Shown: positions 45,893 through 53,729 of the stretch, piece by piece
Position numbering within the stretch: position 1 is the stretch's first letter
Layout of the letters: the number at the start of each line of letters is the position of its first letter
Assembly (NCBI GenBank): GCA_900317685.1
Contig: ONHQ01000010.1
Span: 1 to 64,000, forward strand
Direction of reading: 5' to 3'
DNA length: 64,000 nucleotides
From: an uncultured Prevotella sp.
Lineage (GTDB): Bacteria; Bacteroidota; Bacteroidia; Bacteroidales; Bacteroidaceae
The notes under the pieces: model-generated
Told to the model about the DNA's origin: nothing
The model's database searches: none
Seen by the model: the letters and a program-made list of their open reading frames with translations, nothing else
Made by a program: the position numbers and the translations under genes

Positions 45893-46222
45893 GACAGAAT
45901 AACAGAATGAACAAGGAAAAAGACATAGTAACAGTGTAAACAAGGAAAAAGACATAGTAACAGAGTAAACATAAGATAGCTTCGTTACTATGTCTAATCT
46001 GTTACTATGTCTTTAATGATAAGACAGAATAACAGAGTGAACAAGGAAAAAGACATAGTAACAGAGTAAACATAAGATAGCTTCGTTACTATGTTTAATC
46101 TGTTACTATGTCTTTAATGATAAGACAGAATAACAGAGTGAACAAGGAAAAAGACATAGTAACAGAGAAAACATAAGATAGCTTCGTTACTATGTCTAAT
46201 CTGTTACTATGTCTTTAATGAT
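45891..46222. repeat. Type-A tandem repeat, three units with internal hairpins
   Basis: Units start at 45891, 46021 and 46122; the basic period is 101 bases and the first carries a 29-base extra piece. Each has 17-base perfect inverted arms, for example 46049-46065 and 46099-46115 (AAAGACATAGTAACAGA and its complement). The array starts within the stop codon of the upstream gene. Confidence 0.9.
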
Positions 46223-46233
46223 AAGGCCTAAAA

Positions 46234-46440
46234 CTATGTTTACTCTGTTACTATGTCTTCAATGATAAGGCCTAAAAACTATGTTTACTCTGTTACTATG
46301 TCTTTAATGATAAGACCTAAAAACTATGTTTACTCTGTTACTATGTCTTTAATGATAAGGCCTAAAAACTATGTTTACTCTGTTACTATGTCTTCAATGA
46401 TAAGGCCTAAAAACTATGTTTACTCTGTTACTATGTCTTC
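46234..46440. repeat. Type-B 45-bp tandem repeat, five units
   Basis: Units start at 46234, 46279, 46324, 46369 and 46414, exactly 45 bases apart. Each contains CTATGTTTACTCTGTTACTA, which is the reverse complement of part of the type-A unit. Since 45 is a multiple of three, a frame stays open through the array, but it has no start signal. Confidence 0.92.
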
Positions 46441-46525
46441 AACATGAACCTGTTACTGTGTCTGCCACAGAAACTTTTTTGCTTTCGCCTCATTCTATAT
46501 AACTTACTAAAATACAGCGCTTTGT

Positions 46526-46574
46526 AAAAAGTTGCATTTGGTGATATTGTATAATACATCAAATGCAACTTTTT
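46526..46574 (+). terminator. Hairpin with T-run between repeat array and phosphatase promoter
   Basis: AAAAAGTTGCATTTG (46526-46540) pairs perfectly with 46560-46574, with a 19-base loop, and continues into TTT. It lies directly upstream of the phosphatase promoter and could isolate it from upstream transcription. Confidence 0.65.
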
Positions 46575-46592
46575 TTATTCCGCCTTTCATCA

Positions 46593-46600
46593 TAACTTTG
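46593..46600 (+). promoter_or_regulatory. Promoter -7 element of the acid phosphatase gene
   Basis: TAACTTTG, 60 bases before the ATG, with a T-rich run instead of a clear -33 TTTG. Confidence 0.55.
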
Positions 46601-46659
46601 CAGCGCAATCGCAAAAACCGAAAATCAACATTTTTAAAACTTAAAACATATTACAGATC

Positions 46660-47457
46660 ATGAACAACATCAAGTCACTTGTTGTCAGCTTTATGCTGAC
46701 GCTCATCGCCGTTTCCTCTTTCGGCCAGTCCAAGATCAAGGATGTCCGCACCAACCCCGACCTTTATTTCCTGCGTGCCGACGAAGTTGCCAACAGTCTC
46801 TCGCTGTTGCCTCCTCCTCCCCAGCAAGGTTCCATCCTCTGGCTCAACGACGAGGCACAATATCAGTGGGGCAAGCTCCAGCGCGACACACCGCGTGGTG
46901 ACCAGGCCGCTGCCGACGCACGTGTCAACGGCGACGGAGTGCCCAACGCCTTCTCCGACGCTTTCGGTGTGCGCATCAGCAAGGAAGAGACACCCGAAAT
47001 CTATAAGCTCGTCATCAACATGCGCGAGGACGCCGGCGACCTGGCCACACGCGCTGCCAAAAACCACTATATGCGTGTACGTCCCTTTGCTTATTATCAC
47101 GAGATGACCTGCAACCCCGAACAGCAGCAGGAGCTCTCCACCAACGGCAGCTATCCTTCCGGCCATACCTCCATCGGCTGGGCTACCGCTCTCGTCCTCG
47201 CTGAGGTGAACCCCGACCGCCAGGACTCCATCCTCAAGCGTGGCTATGAGATGGGACAGAGCCGCGTGATCTGTGGCTATCACTTCCAGAGCGATGTCGA
47301 CGCAGCACGCCTCGTGGCCAGCGCCGTCGTAGCACGTCTTCACGCCAACGACAACTTCATGAAGCAGCTCGGCAAGGCTAAGAAGGAATTCGCCAAGCTC
47401 GTCAAGGAAGGTAAGGTCGCCAAGGTAGAGCGTAAGGCTGAGGAGACTACAAAATAA
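46660..47457 (+). CDS. Exported PAP2-type (class A) acid phosphatase
   Basis: A 265-residue periplasmic phosphatase with a signal peptide (MNNIKSLVVSFMLTLIAVSS). The three vanadium-haloperoxidase/PAP2 motifs are present: KNHYMRVRP, SYPSGHTS and SRVICGYHFQSDVD. It should release phosphate from organic esters in the periplasm. The C-terminal tail is Lys-rich and low-complexity. A porin and a histidine acid phosphatase follow on the same strand, forming a phosphate-scavenging set. Confidence 0.92.
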   Translation: MNNIKSLVVSFMLTLIAVSSFGQSKIKDVRTNPDLYFLRADEVANSLSLLPPPPQQGSILWLNDEAQYQWGKLQRDTPRGDQAAADARVNGDGVPNAFSDAFGVRISKEETPEIYKLVINMREDAGDLATRAAKNHYMRVRPFAYYHEMTCNPEQQQELSTNGSYPSGHTSIGWATALVLAEVNPDRQDSILKRGYEMGQSRVICGYHFQSDVDAARLVASAVVARLHANDNFMKQLGKAKKEFAKLVKEGKVAKVERKAEETTK

Positions 47458-47501
47458 ACTGTCTGTTTGAACTATTTGTACAAAAGAAAAGGAATCATAA
47501 A

Positions 47502-48656
47502 ATGAAAAAGACAATACTCTTCGGACTTGCACTGCTGGCCGCCACGACGCTGCAGGCCCAGGAAAAGACAGAAAGCAAACTCGTTGTCAAGCCTTCGGGA
47601 CGTGTCCTCTTGGATGCCGGACTCTTTGACGCCAACGACGAGATCAACAACCAGCTCAACGATGGTATGGCCGTTCCCGACATGCGTGTGGGATTCAAGG
47701 CTACCTATGAGGACTGGAAAGCTAAAGTCGACATCGGATACGCCTACGGCAAGGTGGGCATGAAGGATGTCTTCATCGAGCACTCCTTGGGCAAGAAGAG
47801 CCTCATCCGCGCCGGTTACTTCGTACACCAGTATGGTTTGCAAAGTGCAACCAGCTCTTCTTTCAAAATCTCCATGGAGGAACCTCGCAGCAACCAAGCA
47901 CTTAACAATTCACGTCTGCTCGGCGTTATGTTTGAGCACTCTGATCTCCGTTACCTCTTTACCGCCAGTTTCTTCTCTGAGACCGACGCTATGAAGATGT
48001 CCAGCGACAAGACCGGCAACCAGGGCATCGGCGTCATGGCGCGCGCCCTCTACCGCCCGTTCACCGAGCCGGGCCGCATCTTACACGTGGGTATCTCCGG
48101 TGCCTATGAGAGTCCGCGCTACAACAGCAACAGCGAACTCAACCACAAGTCGTTTGTTCTCAGCACAACATGGCCTACACGTATCGCACAGGTCACCTCG
48201 ATGAAGGCTACCGTCGACAACGCCAAAGCCATGTATAAGTTCACTCCGGAGGTCACAGCCGCCTACAACCGACTGGGCTTGGAGGCACAGTATTTCTATA
48301 ACTCCGTCACCCGCGACAACGGCTATCACAGCTATCAGGCCACCGGCGGCTATGCTGCCCTGCGCGGTCTCATCCTCGGCCGCCAGTATAAATACAACTA
48401 CTGGGATGGCGGCATCGACACTCCCGACCGCGGCAACCTCGAGCTGGTACTGGCCTACGACTATCTCGACCTGTCGGATCCCGACGCCAACATCCGCGGC
48501 GGACGCAGCAACGACTTCTCCGCTACGCTCAACTACTATATCAACAAGTACATGATCTGGCGTGTGAGAGGCTCCTACACCAAAGTCAACAACCGTGCCG
48601 GCTTTGACGATGACCACTTCACGGCACTGGAGACCCGTTTGCAGATCAAGTTCTAA
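47502..48656 (+). CDS. Outer-membrane porin, phosphate-porin-like
   Basis: A 384-residue exported beta-barrel protein (signal peptide MKKTILFGLALLAATTLQA). Alternating strands end in the terminal motif LETRLQIKF, with the aromatic last residue expected for outer-membrane barrels. Stretches such as VDIGYAYGKVGMKDVFIEHS and RAGYFVHQYGLQSATSS resemble OprO/OprP-type phosphate-selective porins. It lies 44 bases after the acid phosphatase and 19 before the next phosphatase, which supports phosphate uptake; specificity is inferred. Confidence 0.8.
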   Translation: MKKTILFGLALLAATTLQAQEKTESKLVVKPSGRVLLDAGLFDANDEINNQLNDGMAVPDMRVGFKATYEDWKAKVDIGYAYGKVGMKDVFIEHSLGKKSLIRAGYFVHQYGLQSATSSSFKISMEEPRSNQALNNSRLLGVMFEHSDLRYLFTASFFSETDAMKMSSDKTGNQGIGVMARALYRPFTEPGRILHVGISGAYESPRYNSNSELNHKSFVLSTTWPTRIAQVTSMKATVDNAKAMYKFTPEVTAAYNRLGLEAQYFYNSVTRDNGYHSYQATGGYAALRGLILGRQYKYNYWDGGIDTPDRGNLELVLAYDYLDLSDPDANIRGGRSNDFSATLNYYINKYMIWRVRGSYTKVNNRAGFDDDHFTALETRLQIKF

Positions 48657-48675
48657 TTCATAAGTGCATACAACG

Positions 48676-49959
48676 ATGAAAAAGATATTTTCTGCCTTTC
48701 TGCTGCTCCTGATGCTCTGCCCGTCATGGGCATGGGCTCAGCTGCAGCGCAGCGAGGCCTTCAAACAGCAATACCGGCTCACCGAGGTTGTCGTGTTGAG
48801 CCGTCACAACATCCGCTCACCGCTCTCGACCAACGGCAGTGCCCTGGGCCGTCTCACACCGCATCAGTGGACACAGTGGTCCTCTGCCGCCAGCGAACTG
48901 ACACTGCGCGGCGGCATGCTGGAGACAATGATGGGACAGTATTTCCGCAAATGGCTCGTCAGCGAGGGACTCTTCAAGGAGAACGCCACACCATCGGCCG
49001 ATGATGTGAACTTCTATGCCAACAGCATGCAGCGCACCATCGCCACGGCACAGTATTTCTCTTCCGGCTTCATGCCCCTGGCCAACATCCATGTCAACCA
49101 CCGCTTCTCGGCCAGCACCATGGATCCTATCTTTTGTCCCAAGCTCACCAAGGTCAGTGACGCTTTCCAGGCCGAAGCCATGAAGGAGATCGCAGCCATG
49201 GGCGGCAAAAAAGGACTGAAAGGTATCGGTGAGAAGCTCAAGGACAACTACGCCATCACTGCCAAGGTCCTCGACCTCAAGGACTCTCCGGCCTGCAAGA
49301 GCGGCGAGACCTGTGGCTTCAAGGACGATGACACGCAGATCATCTTCCGCTTAGGCGACGAGCCGCAGATGAAAGGCTCGCTCAAACTCGCCAACTCGGC
49401 TTCCGACGCGTTTATCCTGCAATACTACGAGGAGCCCGATGCGCGCAAGGCTGCTTTCGGCCATGACATCACTGCCGCCGACTGGGAGAAGATCGCACAG
49501 ATCAAGGATGTCTACGGCGATGTGCTCTTCACGGCTCCCATCGTGGCGGTCAATGTGGCGCATCCGCTGCTGATGTATATCAGCGACGAGCTGCACGCCA
49601 AGAACCGCAAGTTCACTTTCCTCTGTGGCCATGACAGCAACATTGCGAGCGTCGACGCAGCATTGGGTGTGGAAGACTACTCGCTTCCCAACTCCATCGA
49701 GAAGAAGACACCGATCGGCTCGAAGGTGGTCTTTGAGAAATGGACCGACAAGAGCGGCAAGCAATATGTCGCCATCAACATCGTCTATCAGTCCACCGCA
49801 CAGCTGCGCGGCCTGACGATGCTCGACCTGAACAATCCGCCGATGGTCTATCCATTGAAGCTTCGCGGACTGACAGCCAACGCCGACGGACTCTATTCCT
49901 TTGACGATGTCGCCCAGCGATTCACCGAAGCCATCAACGCTTACGACAATATCCGATAA
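48676..49959 (+). CDS. Exported histidine acid phosphatase
   Basis: A 427-residue enzyme of the histidine (clade 2) phosphatase family, which includes phytases and glucose-1-phosphatases. A signal peptide (IFSAFLLLLMLCPSWAWA) precedes the catalytic RHNIRSP (His at about 44). The proton-donor motif CGHDSNIA has His at about 319. The RHGxRxP consensus is altered by Asn in place of Gly. It completes the phosphate-scavenging set. A 5'-truncated paralogue lies at 51149-51535. ATG 48676 is preferred to an upstream GTG. Confidence 0.9.
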   Translation: MKKIFSAFLLLLMLCPSWAWAQLQRSEAFKQQYRLTEVVVLSRHNIRSPLSTNGSALGRLTPHQWTQWSSAASELTLRGGMLETMMGQYFRKWLVSEGLFKENATPSADDVNFYANSMQRTIATAQYFSSGFMPLANIHVNHRFSASTMDPIFCPKLTKVSDAFQAEAMKEIAAMGGKKGLKGIGEKLKDNYAITAKVLDLKDSPACKSGETCGFKDDDTQIIFRLGDEPQMKGSLKLANSASDAFILQYYEEPDARKAAFGHDITAADWEKIAQIKDVYGDVLFTAPIVAVNVAHPLLMYISDELHAKNRKFTFLCGHDSNIASVDAALGVEDYSLPNSIEKKTPIGSKVVFEKWTDKSGKQYVAINIVYQSTAQLRGLTMLDLNNPPMVYPLKLRGLTANADGLYSFDDVAQRFTEAINAYDNIR

Positions 49960-49964
49960 GTTTA

Positions 49965-50004
49965 CTTTCCCCACGGGGCAAAACCTGTGTTCCCGTGGGG
50001 AAAG
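49965..50004 (+). terminator. 13-bp hairpin after the histidine phosphatase gene
   Basis: CTTTCCCCACGGG (49965-49977) pairs perfectly with 49992-50004. It starts six bases after the stop codon. No T-run follows, so it may be an mRNA-stabilising hairpin instead. Confidence 0.6.
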
Positions 50005-50122
50005 AAATGTATCATACGACCGAGTTCATAGTTACAATAGGCTAGACAAAAAACTGTAATGAAGCAGTTGAGCGTTTTGCCATGGTGACATATTGATACT
50101 CGACAAAACTTGGATTTCGAGA

Positions 50123-51007
50123 TTAATACTTAATTCGAAAATAGTCGAGGAGGTCTTTGAACTTGTCCTGCGCAGCAAGACAAGTGTCGACGAGATAGCC
50201 CTTTATGTGTGGCCACTCACGCAGTCCACGATAATAAAAGAAGCGCAAGTCCTCGTCGATGATGAATGGCACGATATTGTTTGCCAAACACTCCTTGAAC
50301 ATGACGAGCCGCCCCACTCTGCCGTTTCCGTCTTGAAACGGATGGATGGTCTCGAAACGCTGATGAAACGCCATTATCGTCTCTTCCGTCTTGGGGCTTT
50401 GCTGTCGGTACCAGTCAAGCAGCGCCTTCATGTCCTTTCCCACATACTCTGGAGAAGATGTCTCTATACCGCCTACCTCATTTGGCAGACGCTTGTAGTC
50501 GCCCACTATAAACCAGTCTTTCGTGCTGTCTACGGTACCGGTCTTGAGAATTCTGTGTAGCTGCTTGATCAGCCCTTCTGTGAGTTGGTCAGGGGCATGG
50601 TCGATGATGTAATCGACACAGTGAAAATGATTCACCGTCTCGATGATATCGTCAACCCTCACCGCCGACCCTTCTTGTGCCACAACGGTGCGAGTCTCGA
50701 ATATCATGCGTGTCTGGTCCTTGGTCAGCTTGCTGCCCTCGATATGGTTGGAGTTATAGGTTAGGTCAATCTGCACACGATGGTAGATACCGCCCTTTAC
50801 TTTACCGTCCTTTTGTTGACGCAGTACCTTGAGCAGAGGCGAAGGACGTTTCTTCTTCCGCTCCGGAGGAAGCGAGTCGGCAGGTATGTTCCAAGTCTTT
50901 CCAGTGAGAAATGCCCCAACTATCCTTCCCTGACGGCAGTAGTTGCGGACAGTTCTGTCAGACAGCCCGTACAATGCCGCGAACTGTGACGAAGATAATG
51001 TTTCCAT
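50123..51007 (-). CDS. Fic-domain protein with N-terminal helix-turn-helix
   Basis: A 294-residue protein. Residues about 5-40 are a MerR/excisionase-like helix-turn-helix (FAALYGLSDRTVRNYCRQGR). The Fic domain has the inhibitory motif SNHIEG before it and the catalytic HPFQDGNGRVGR (about 219-230). Fic proteins usually transfer AMP to target proteins; the SxxxEG glutamate in the inhibitory helix keeps them off. The HTH suggests it represses its own promoter, which has repeated TTATCGGC sites. It stands between a histidine phosphatase gene and a truncated copy of that gene. The ATG at 51007 replaces a TTG frame start. Confidence 0.9.
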   Translation of the reverse strand: METLSSSQFAALYGLSDRTVRNYCRQGRIVGAFLTGKTWNIPADSLPPERKKKRPSPLLKVLRQQKDGKVKGGIYHRVQIDLTYNSNHIEGSKLTKDQTRMIFETRTVVAQEGSAVRVDDIIETVNHFHCVDYIIDHAPDQLTEGLIKQLHRILKTGTVDSTKDWFIVGDYKRLPNEVGGIETSSPEYVGKDMKALLDWYRQQSPKTEETIMAFHQRFETIHPFQDGNGRVGRLVMFKECLANNIVPFIIDEDLRFFYYRGLREWPHIKGYLVDTCLAAQDKFKDLLDYFRIKY

Positions 51008-51010
51008 ATA

Positions 51011-51113
51011 TTCCGTTATCGGCAATAATTATTCTTTCTTTGTGGACAAAGTTAATATTATTTTCCGTTATCGGCAAATAATTTAGATGTTTTTCTTATT
51101 TGTATGCCGATAA
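51011..51113 (-). promoter_or_regulatory. Fic promoter with repeated operator-like sites
   Basis: On the minus strand TTTG (51075-51078), a spacer of 20 and TAACTTTG (51047-51054) form a full promoter. A 15-base direct repeat TTCCGTTATCGGCAA lies at 51011-51025 and 51063-51077, the latter covering the -33 box. An inverted core GCCGATAA lies at 51106-51113. This fits autoregulation by the HTH of the Fic protein. Confidence 0.65.
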
Positions 51114-51148
51114 ACGTCACCGTATCATGGATGATAATAACAAAAATA

Positions 51149-51535
51149 ATGTATATCAGTGACGAACAGCATACCAAGAACCACAAGTTTACTTTCCTCT
51201 GCGGTCATGACAGCAACATTGCCAGCGTCGACGCAGCGCTGGGTGTGGAAGACTACTCGCTTCCCAACTCCATCGAGAAGAAGACGCCGATCGGCTCGAA
51301 GGTGGTCTTTGAGAAATGGATCGACAAGAGCGGCAAGCAATATGTCGCCATCAACCTTGTCTACCAGTCAACAGACCAACTGCGCGGGCTGACGATGCTC
51401 GACCTCAGCAATCCGCCGATGGTTTTTCCGCTCCATCTGCGCGGCCTGCAGGCCAATGCCGACGGTCTCTACTCCTTTGACGATGTAGCCCAACGCTTCA
51501 CCGAAGCCATCAACGCATACGACAATATCAAGTAA
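51149..51535 (+). pseudogene. Truncated histidine acid phosphatase copy
   Basis: About 128 codons match the C-terminal part of the intact gene (49575-49959) almost residue for residue, including CGHDSNIASVDAALGVEDYS and the end AINAYDN. The N-terminal two thirds, with the signal peptide and RHNxR motif, are missing. The Fic gene occupies the place where they would be. The start ATG in the open frame has no ribosome site, so translation is doubtful. Confidence 0.85.
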
Positions 51536-51539
51536 TAAC

Positions 51540-51602
51540 AAAGGCCTTCCGTCATGTAGCCGATAATGAGAAGCTAAGTGGCGGCAGGCCTTTTCTGTTT
51601 TT
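51540..51602 (+). terminator. Terminator after the truncated phosphatase
   Basis: AAAGGCCT (51540-51547) pairs with AGGCCTTTT (51586-51594), followed by CTGTTTTT. Confidence 0.6.
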
Positions 51603-51739
51603 GTCGTTTTTTAGAGAAAGTTTTGTAACTCTTTGATATCCAATATTAGCGTACTTCAATATGGGTGTCCCTATGACGAAAACAGGAAAAGACACGTAGC
51701 TATTATCAAACAGGAAACAAAGTGCTGTGAGGCGGCTCT

Positions 51740-52046
51740 TGTCCCTGAAAGGGACACACTATGAATAACCCCAGGTCGTCGAACTTTTGTGACGGCGAAG
51801 CCTCACAAAAGCGAGCGACCTGGGGTAGGTTAGGGGGCTTGTCATGTCCTCGAAGAGGACTCACGTGGAAGTATAAAGTAGCTAATTGTCAAGGTTTCGA
51901 TATACGTCCACGTGAGACCTCTTCGAGGTCTTTATACCACCGCCTACTCTACACCAAGTCGCTCGCAAGTAAGGTTCTCGGCTTCGCCTCAGCCCTTACT
52001 TGCTCGACGACTTGGTGTTATTCATGGTGTGTCCCTTTCAGGGACA
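51740..52046. repeat. 307-bp double element: two structured repeats in inverted orientation
   Basis: The left half (51740-51880) and the reverse complement of the right half (52046-51907) share the same order of small hairpins: GTCCCTGAAAGGGAC, then ATGAATAAC, a long stem, TCCTCGAAGAGGA and CTCACGTGG. In the long stem the base pairs differ but still pair: CCCCAGGTCG/CGACCTGGGG on the left and the CACCAAGTCG-type pair on the right. It resembles a REP/BIME arrangement. No associated REP transposase gene is in the window. The 51536-52503 gap otherwise holds only the repeat at 52151. Confidence 0.8.
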
Positions 52047-52150
52047 TGATACGGTGAGAGAGAGCTTAGTGATTTACAATCTGTTACTTGCGAGCGACTT
52101 ATTCAGCATCCTTCCCGCCATGGCCGACCTCACCCCGCAGAACAAATTCA

Positions 52151-52365
52151 ATCGCACGCAGACAAAATGTGTGGTTGGCTTGTCAGTGCCCCTTCGGGGC
52201 ACACGCATGCGTAACACGTATAAGCGAGGAACGAGCGCAGTGCGGGGATGATGAATCAAGCCCTTTCTACTGACGGGGTGACCCGAGGGGTCACAATAGC
52301 ACAACGTGCGCTAACATCATTGCATGCATCGTGGCCGCTGAGGGCAGCGGACCTCCCGGGACTAC
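52151..52365. repeat. About 215-bp direct repeat, copy 1
   Basis: It shares most of its length with 53398-53613, including GTGTGGTTGGCTTGTCAGTG, GCGAGGAACGAGCGCAGTGC and GGTGACCCGAGGGGTCACAA. It contains hairpins (GTGCCCC/GGGGCAC, GTGACCC/GGGTCAC, CCGCTG/CAGCGG). A preceding ACCCCGCAGAACAAATT (52132-52148) recurs at 53200-53216. Confidence 0.85.
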
Positions 52366-52472
52366 AGACCTGTAACATGAAAAGATGACGAATCCCCGGC
52401 ACCTGGGAAATAATCGTTGCACCCGCAAATAAAAAAAATCGCAAATCTGCGAATTTTCTCAATAAACTTTAT

Positions 52473-52480
52473 TATCTTTG
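52473..52480 (+). promoter_or_regulatory. Promoter -7 element of higBA
   Basis: TATCTTTG, 24 bases before the higB ATG. Confidence 0.55.
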
Positions 52481-52503
52481 CAACGGAAACATTATATCCT
52501 GTC

Positions 52504-52821
52504 ATGAATATAGAGTTTAAAGACAAAGCATTGGAAGATCTCTACACCACAGGAAAAACAAAGGACCATAAATTCAAAAGGCTATCACCCGACGTAATTA
52601 CGAGATATGCAAAAGTGGTCAATTTCTTGAGATCTGCCAGAAGGTTGGAGGACTTATTCTTAATAAAGTCTCTCCACTACGAGAAAAAAGAAGGAGACCT
52701 CCACGGTGTGGATGCTGTTTGGATAACGCCACAATACAGACTTCTCTTCTATTCTTCTCCAGATGATAATGGTATTATAGTAAACGCTTTAATTTTTGAA
52801 ATATCCAAGCACTATGAGTAA
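52504..52821 (+). CDS. higB: HigB/RelE-type toxin
   Basis: A 105-residue protein of the HigB plasmid-maintenance type. Typical stretches are FKDKALEDLYTTGKTK, KFKRLSPDVITRYAKVVNFL and YRLLFYSSPDD. HigB toxins cut mRNA at the ribosome. The toxin-first order, followed by an XRE antitoxin overlapping by eight bases, is the classic higBA layout. The ATG at 52504 is chosen because the longer frame adds 29 unlike residues. Confidence 0.88.
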   Translation: MNIEFKDKALEDLYTTGKTKDHKFKRLSPDVITRYAKVVNFLRSARRLEDLFLIKSLHYEKKEGDLHGVDAVWITPQYRLLFYSSPDDNGIIVNALIFEISKHYE

Positions 52822-53176
52822 TAAGGTTTTAACTCCATTCGTTGCCACCCACCCAGGAGAAATGATTAGAGACGAACTCAAGGAGCGTGGCATAACACAA
52901 AAGAGACTCTCTGAGCAGACTGGCATTAAACCTTCCGTTCTGAGCGAAACCATTAACGGCAAGCGACCTGTTTCTAAGAACGTTGCCATTGCACTGGAGA
53001 ACGCTCTGGGTATACCGGCTGAGATATGGATGAACCTACAAACCCAGTACGACCTTGACAGAAGAAGGATCTCAGAACGCGACCAAAGCCATGAGACCTT
53101 CTCTGTAACGATTCCCAAAGAGGACAAAAGCCTCTTTCAGGACTTGGTCCGTAAGTTTGGTTGGGCATGTCTTTAA
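52814..53176 (+). CDS. higA: HigA-type antitoxin
   Basis: A 120-residue XRE-family protein. HPGEMIRDELKERGITQKRL followed by SEQTGIKPSVLSETINGKRP is the HigA helix-turn-helix. It binds the toxin and represses the operon. The gene overlaps higB (ATGAGTAA). The cassette lies between two about 215-bp direct repeats. Confidence 0.9.
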   Translation: MSNKVLTPFVATHPGEMIRDELKERGITQKRLSEQTGIKPSVLSETINGKRPVSKNVAIALENALGIPAEIWMNLQTQYDLDRRRISERDQSHETFSVTIPKEDKSLFQDLVRKFGWACL

Positions 53177-53397
53177 AATCTATCCGGCCTCTCCCCAACA
53201 CCCCGCAGAACAAATTAACCTGCATGATTCTTGAACACGAACTCTACTCTATTTAAACATTGAATGATCATGAATTGACCACGAACCAAAGGTCACTGAC
53301 CAGAGGGAAGTTCATAAATTATTATATTCTTGAGAAATTCGTGGCTAATTCGTGGATATTCGTGTGAATAATAATCTCCATGAATAATGTAGGTTAA

Positions 53398-53613
53398 ATC
53401 GCACGCAGATGCGATGTGTGGTTGGCTTGTCAGTGCCTCAACGGGGCACACTCATCGATACCCCCGTACAAGCGAGGAACGAGCGCAGTGCGGGGATTGT
53501 GAATCAAACGCATTCTACTGACTGGGTGACCCGAGGGGTCACAATAGCACATCGTGCGCTAACATCATTGTATGCATCGTGGCCGCTGAGGACAGCGGCC
53601 CTCCCGGAACTAC
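53398..53613. repeat. About 215-bp direct repeat, copy 2
   Basis: Partner of 52151-52365 in the same orientation. Here it is separated from its leading ACCCCGCAGAACAAATT word (53200-53216) by about 180 bases. That stretch contains AATTCGTGG-type words as at 124-232 and no gene. Confidence 0.85.
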
Positions 53614-53695
53614 GTTAGAGAGCTTAAAACCCACGGAAAATACCCGCTGCACGGATTTTTTGGCCGGGAAGGCCGTCGGTTCGACATTAATTCGC

Positions 53696-53703
53696 TATCT
53701 TTG
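53696..53703 (+). promoter_or_regulatory. Promoter -7 element of the hsd operon
   Basis: TATCTTTG, 27 bases before the hsdM ATG. Confidence 0.55.
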
Positions 53704-53729
53704 TAAGAAGAAACCATTTAGTGACAACA

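Noticed and set aside
45891-46440. CRISPR-like array
   Set aside because: Units are directly adjacent with no variable spacers and no cas genes are in the window.
46253-46447. Open frame of four 15-residue repeats
   Set aside because: It arises because the 45-base repeat is a multiple of three. It has no ribosome site and its coding potential comes only from the repeat.
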